This document shows, piece after piece, positions 60,833-64,000 of a stretch of 64,000 nucleotides of DNA (its first letter is position 1; the number at the start of each line of letters is the position of its first letter). The position numbers and the translations under genes were made by a program. The notes beneath the pieces are model-generated. The model was not told where the DNA came from. It made no database searches and worked only from the letters and a program-made list of their open reading frames with translations. Location: assembly GCA_050260775.1 (NCBI GenBank), contig JBLNCP010000029.1, positions 1 to 64,000 on the forward strand, written 5' to 3'. This DNA comes from CALABS01 sp050260775. Lineage in GTDB: Bacteria; Pseudomonadota; Alphaproteobacteria; Rhodospirillales; Magnetospirillaceae.

Positions 60833-61768
60833 ATGCCGTCCGTCCGGATCCGCAGGGCTGTCGCCGTGGTCATCCTCGCCGTGCTGGGAGCGGCCGCGGC
60901 CGTGGCATTGAAGGCGGGGCCCCGCCCCGAGGCGCCTCGGCCCGCGCTGGCGTCCGCTCAGGATGGCCGCGTCTACGGCCTCGGCACCGTCGAGGCCCGC
61001 GTCCTCTCGCGGCTGGGGTTCGAGGTGGCCGGCACCCTGGCCGGGCTGGAGGCCGACCAGGGCGACGGGATCGCCCAGGGGCAGGTGCTCGCCCGTCTCG
61101 ATTCCCGCCATCAGCAGGCCCGGGTCGGGCAGGCCGAGGCGGCGTTGCGGCAGGCGCAGGCGGTGCTGGCCCAGGCGCAGGCGCGGCTGGAGCGGGCGCG
61201 CACGGTGCGCGACCAGCGCCACAGCGTCAACGAACGCCGCCAGGCCTTGGTCAAGCGGGGCACCGTGTCGCTGGAGGCGGCCGAGGATGCCTTCGCCAAT
61301 TCCGCCACCGCCGCCGCCGACGTGACCGTCGCCGCCAGCGACCTGGAGGCGGCGCGGGCGGGAGTCGATGCGGCGCGGGCGGTGCTGCAGCTGGAGCAGG
61401 CGGTGCTCGCCAAGTATATCCTGCTCGCCCCCTACGACGCGGTGGTGGTCGAGCGCTCCCTCGAACTGGGGGCGTCGGTCGCTCCCGGCACCGCCGCGTT
61501 CACCGTGCTCGACCCGGCCAGCGTGTGGGTGCGCGCCTTCGTGGACGAGGCGCTGGCCGGGCGGCTGGAACCGGGGCAGAGGGCGGAGATCACGCTGCGC
61601 TCGCAGCCGGGCCGCGCGTATGCGGGCAAGGTCGTCCGCATCGACATGGAGAACGACCGCGTCTCCGAGGAGCGGCGGGTGCACGTGGCGTTCGACGCCA
61701 TTCCCCGGCCCTTCCATCTCGGGGAGCAGGCGGAGGTGCTGATCAGCGCCCCCGCGTTCAAGCCGTGA
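60833..61768 (+). CDS. HlyD-type periplasmic adaptor protein
   Basis: The 311-residue protein has one N-terminal helix (about 8-27), two biotinyl-lipoyl halves split by a coiled coil (about 85-195, rich in Ala/Gln/Arg) and a beta barrel. It links an inner-membrane ABC pump to an outer channel, as MacA does. The start MPSVRIRRAV is behind CTGGGAGC and beyond the operator; in-frame starts before it are less likely. Confidence 0.88.
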   Translation: MPSVRIRRAVAVVILAVLGAAAAVALKAGPRPEAPRPALASAQDGRVYGLGTVEARVLSRLGFEVAGTLAGLEADQGDGIAQGQVLARLDSRHQQARVGQAEAALRQAQAVLAQAQARLERARTVRDQRHSVNERRQALVKRGTVSLEAAEDAFANSATAAADVTVAASDLEAARAGVDAARAVLQLEQAVLAKYILLAPYDAVVVERSLELGASVAPGTAAFTVLDPASVWVRAFVDEALAGRLEPGQRAEITLRSQPGRAYAGKVVRIDMENDRVSEERRVHVAFDAIPRPFHLGEQAEVLISAPAFKP

Positions 61769-61781
61769 CCGGGTGCGACCC

Positions 61782-62915
61782 ATGAACCTCGCCATCCGCG
61801 ACATCCGCCACCATTTCGGCCGCTTCGTGCTCACCTGCCTGGGATTGTCGCTGCTGCTCGGGGTGGTGATCTCGATGGTGGGGATCTACCGCGGCCTGGT
61901 CATGGAGGCGCTGCTCCTGGTGCGCGCGCCCGCCGCCGACCTGTGGGTGGTCGAGGCCGGCACCCGCGGTCCCTTCGCCGAGGCCTCGCGCATTCCCCGC
62001 GACACCCGCGAGTCCGTCGCCCGCCTCGACGGCGTGGCCGAGGCCGGGATCGTCACCTATCAGTCCGTCCAGATCCCGGTGGGCGAGGGCCGGCAGCAGC
62101 GGGTGTTCGTCATCGGCTACGAGCCCGGGAGACCGGGCGGCCCCGTGACCCTGGCCGAAGGCCGCCCCATCTCCCGCAGCCATTTCGAGCTGGTGGTCGA
62201 TGCCCGCGCCGGCATCGGGCTGGGCGAGCGGCTGCGCATCGGCGCCGACACCTTCACCGTGGTGGGACGGACCTCGGGGCAGGTCGATTCGGCCGGCAAT
62301 CCGCTGCTCTACATGAGCCTCAAGGACGCCCAGAAGCTGCAGTTCGAGCTGCAGGGGGCGGCGGCGCGCAATCAGGCGGCCCGCGGCCAGGCCGCCAACC
62401 CCAACCAGGTCAACGCCGTGCTGGCGCGGCTCCACCCGGGGACGGACGCGGCGGCGGTCGCCCGCTCGGTGGAGCGCTGGCGCCATCTCGCCGCCCTGAC
62501 CCAGGACGAGCAGGAGGGCATGCTGCTGCGCTCGGTCGTCGACAAGGCCCGCAAGCAGATCGGGCTGTTCACGGTGGTGCTGTTGTCGGTGTCCACCGTG
62601 ATCATCGCGCTGATCGTCCACACCATGACCCTCGACAAGGTGCGCGAGATCGCCACCCTCAAGCTGATCGGCGCGCCCGACCGCACCATCGTCGCCTTGA
62701 TCATGCAGCAGGCGTTGGCCATGGGCGGCATCAGCTTCGTGCTGGGGGCTGCGCTCATTCTCTCGGCGGCCGACCGCTTCCCCCGGCGGGTGATCATCGA
62801 AGGGGCCGACATCGCCCTGCTGGCCGGCGTGGTGGCGGTGGCCTGCGTCCTCGCCAGCCTGCTCGGGGTGCGCCATGCCTTGTCCATCGACCCGTCGCGC
62901 GCGCTGGGGGGCTGA
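61782..62915 (+). CDS. FtsX/MacB-type ABC permease
   Basis: The 377-residue protein has one helix at about 16-40, a large periplasmic MacB-like domain (45-245) and three helices in the last third ending at LASLLGVRHALSIDPSRALGG. This layout is that of the type VII ABC mechanotransmission proteins. It follows the adaptor gene by 13 bases and partners with the next ATPase. Confidence 0.88.
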   Translation: MNLAIRDIRHHFGRFVLTCLGLSLLLGVVISMVGIYRGLVMEALLLVRAPAADLWVVEAGTRGPFAEASRIPRDTRESVARLDGVAEAGIVTYQSVQIPVGEGRQQRVFVIGYEPGRPGGPVTLAEGRPISRSHFELVVDARAGIGLGERLRIGADTFTVVGRTSGQVDSAGNPLLYMSLKDAQKLQFELQGAAARNQAARGQAANPNQVNAVLARLHPGTDAAAVARSVERWRHLAALTQDEQEGMLLRSVVDKARKQIGLFTVVLLSVSTVIIALIVHTMTLDKVREIATLKLIGAPDRTIVALIMQQALAMGGISFVLGAALILSAADRFPRRVIIEGADIALLAGVVAVACVLASLLGVRHALSIDPSRALGG

Positions 62916-62917
62916 GC

Positions 62918-63616
62918 ATGGCCGGAGCCATCGTCGAGGTCCGCGGCCTGTCCAAGCACTACGGTGACGGCGCCACCAGGGTCGATGCGCTGAAGGCGAT
63001 CGACCTCGACATCACCGCCGGCACGGTGGTCGGATTGCTGGGCCCCAGCGGGTCGGGCAAGAGCACCCTGCTCGGGTGCATCGGCGGCATCGTCGACCCC
63101 AGCGCGGGGGTGATGGCCCTCGACGGCGAGACGGTCTTCGACGGCGGCTGGCGGCGCACGGACCTGCGGCGGATGCGGCTGGAGAAGATCGGCTTCATCT
63201 TCCAGTTCCACAACCTCATCCCCTTCCTGACGGTGTCCGAGAACATCGAAGTGGTGCTGACGCTCGCCGGCTGGCCGAGGGCGAAGGCCAGCGCGCGGGC
63301 GCGGGAATTGCTGGACTATCTGCAGGTCGGCGAGAAGGCGACGGCGATGCCGGCGCAACTGTCGGGCGGCCAGGCCCAGCGGGTCGCCATCGCCCGCGCG
63401 CTGGCGAACACGCCGCGCCTCATCCTGGCCGACGAACCCACCGCCGCCCTCGATGGCGAGCGCGCCGCCATCGTCATGGGGCTGCTGCGCAAGGTGGCGG
63501 CCGAGCAACAGGCGGCGGTGGTCGTGGTCACCCACGACCACAAGGTGATGGCCCAGTTCGATGCGGTCCACGTGCTGGAGGACGGCCGGCTGGCCAGGAC
63601 GGAGGTGCCGGCATGA
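62918..63616 (+). CDS. LolD/MacB-type ABC ATPase
   Basis: The 232-residue ATPase has Walker A GPSGSGKST at 42-50, signature LSGGQAQRVAIARAL near 149 and Walker B LILADEPTAALDG. It pairs with the FtsX-like permease. It starts two bases after the permease stop, and its own stop overlaps the start of the TetR gene by four bases. Confidence 0.93.
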   Translation: MAGAIVEVRGLSKHYGDGATRVDALKAIDLDITAGTVVGLLGPSGSGKSTLLGCIGGIVDPSAGVMALDGETVFDGGWRRTDLRRMRLEKIGFIFQFHNLIPFLTVSENIEVVLTLAGWPRAKASARARELLDYLQVGEKATAMPAQLSGGQAQRVAIARALANTPRLILADEPTAALDGERAAIVMGLLRKVAAEQQAAVVVVTHDHKVMAQFDAVHVLEDGRLARTEVPA

Positions 63617-64000
63617 GGGTCCGCAAGAGCCGCGACGAACGCCGGCTGGAGGTGGTGGAGACCACGCTGCGCCTCGCCGCCCGGCTGGGGCCGGACCGCA
63701 TCACCGCCGAGGCCATCGCCCAGGAGCTCGGCGTGTCGCAGCCGGCGGTGTTCCGCCATTTTCCCCGCAAGGACGACATCTGGACCGCCACCATCGACTG
63801 GCTGGGCGACAGCCTGCAGCAGGCGTGGGAGAGGTCGGCCGAGGGGGTGGCGGCGGCGGAGCTGCTGCCGGCCCTGGTCGCGGCCCATCTCGCCTTCGTT
63901 GAGAGCCACCCGGCGGTGCCGCTGGTGCTGCTGTCGCCCGAACTGCAGGCAAGGCACGAGAGCGTCCGCCAGGCGACCGCGCGCCTGATGGGGCTGTTCC
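63613..64000 (+). CDS. TetR-family regulator, truncated by window end
   Basis: The visible 129 residues start with a helix-turn-helix (ITAEAIAQELGVSQPAVFRHF) followed by a helical ligand domain. The gene is coupled to the ATPase by an ATGA overlap, so regulator and pump are made together. The operator-like palindrome in the operon promoter (60798-60819) is its likely site. The C-terminal end lies beyond the window. Confidence 0.88.
   Translation, partial: MRVRKSRDERRLEVVETTLRLAARLGPDRITAEAIAQELGVSQPAVFRHFPRKDDIWTATIDWLGDSLQQAWERSAEGVAAAELLPALVAAHLAFVESHPAVPLVLLSPELQARHESVRQATARLMGLF

Overview
The window reads as a chromosomal segment of a GC-rich alphaproteobacterium, most likely a Rhodospirillales member close to Magnetospirillum. 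The clues are an oxidative-type dsr cluster, the alphaproteobacterial phosphotransferase ChpT, the aerobic cobaltochelatase subunits CobS and CobT, a multi-protein chemotaxis operon and one RTX protein. The genus is an inference; no rRNA or magnetosome gene is present. Coding density is high and most genes lie in short operons with 4-bp overlaps.

Region 1 (1-13.9 kb) is built around dissimilatory sulfur oxidation. The end of a siroheme-pathway methyltransferase gene and cbiX come first, then a double-STAS gene, a small conserved gene and a TauD-like dioxygenase gene on the minus strand. The dioxygenase gene is divergent from the cluster dsrA-B-E-F-H-C-M-K-L-J-O-P (3207-13806), which ends at a strong terminator. 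Presence of dsrEFH and dsrL marks the reverse (sulfur-oxidising) type. DsrEFH passes sulfur to DsrC, DsrAB with siroheme oxidises it to sulfite, DsrL exchanges electrons with NAD(P), and the membrane complex DsrMKJOP reoxidises DsrC. No dsrN, dsrR or dsrS directly follows dsrP, but a CobB/DsrN-like amidase gene lies at 20407-21864, translationally coupled to a TrpD-like phosphoribosyltransferase gene.

Region 2 (14-30.3 kb) is mixed: a chemoreceptor, a conserved unknown protein, a hydrolase/TetR divergent pair, an ABC-2 exporter, the CobB/DsrN-like pair, a DUF2795/CBS/ion-permease group, and a compositionally odd patch (hydrolase plus a 967-residue RTX protein) next to a tRNA-Ser(GGA) gene.

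Region 3 (30.4-48.7 kb) is mainly metabolism and housekeeping: class-V aminotransferase, deoxyribosyltransferase, NYN and BolA proteins, a DnaJ-domain protein, cobS-cobT, a dihaem cytochrome c, mogA, B12-dependent methylmalonyl-CoA mutase, a Nudix protein, an Atm1-type ABC transporter, a tandem pair of small paralogues, the mutase chaperone meaB, a CheZ-like phosphatase, rpmB and a dienelactone hydrolase.

Region 4 (48.7-64 kb) holds a minus-strand chemotaxis operon (cheA-W-Y-B-R, with chpT upstream), recR-ybaB-dnaX, queE-queD, rsmE, and a HlyD/FtsX/ATPase export operon closed by a truncated TetR regulator whose probable operator lies in the operon promoter. Several palindromic repeat families sit between genes. 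No insertion sequence, integrase, CRISPR array or rRNA was seen.
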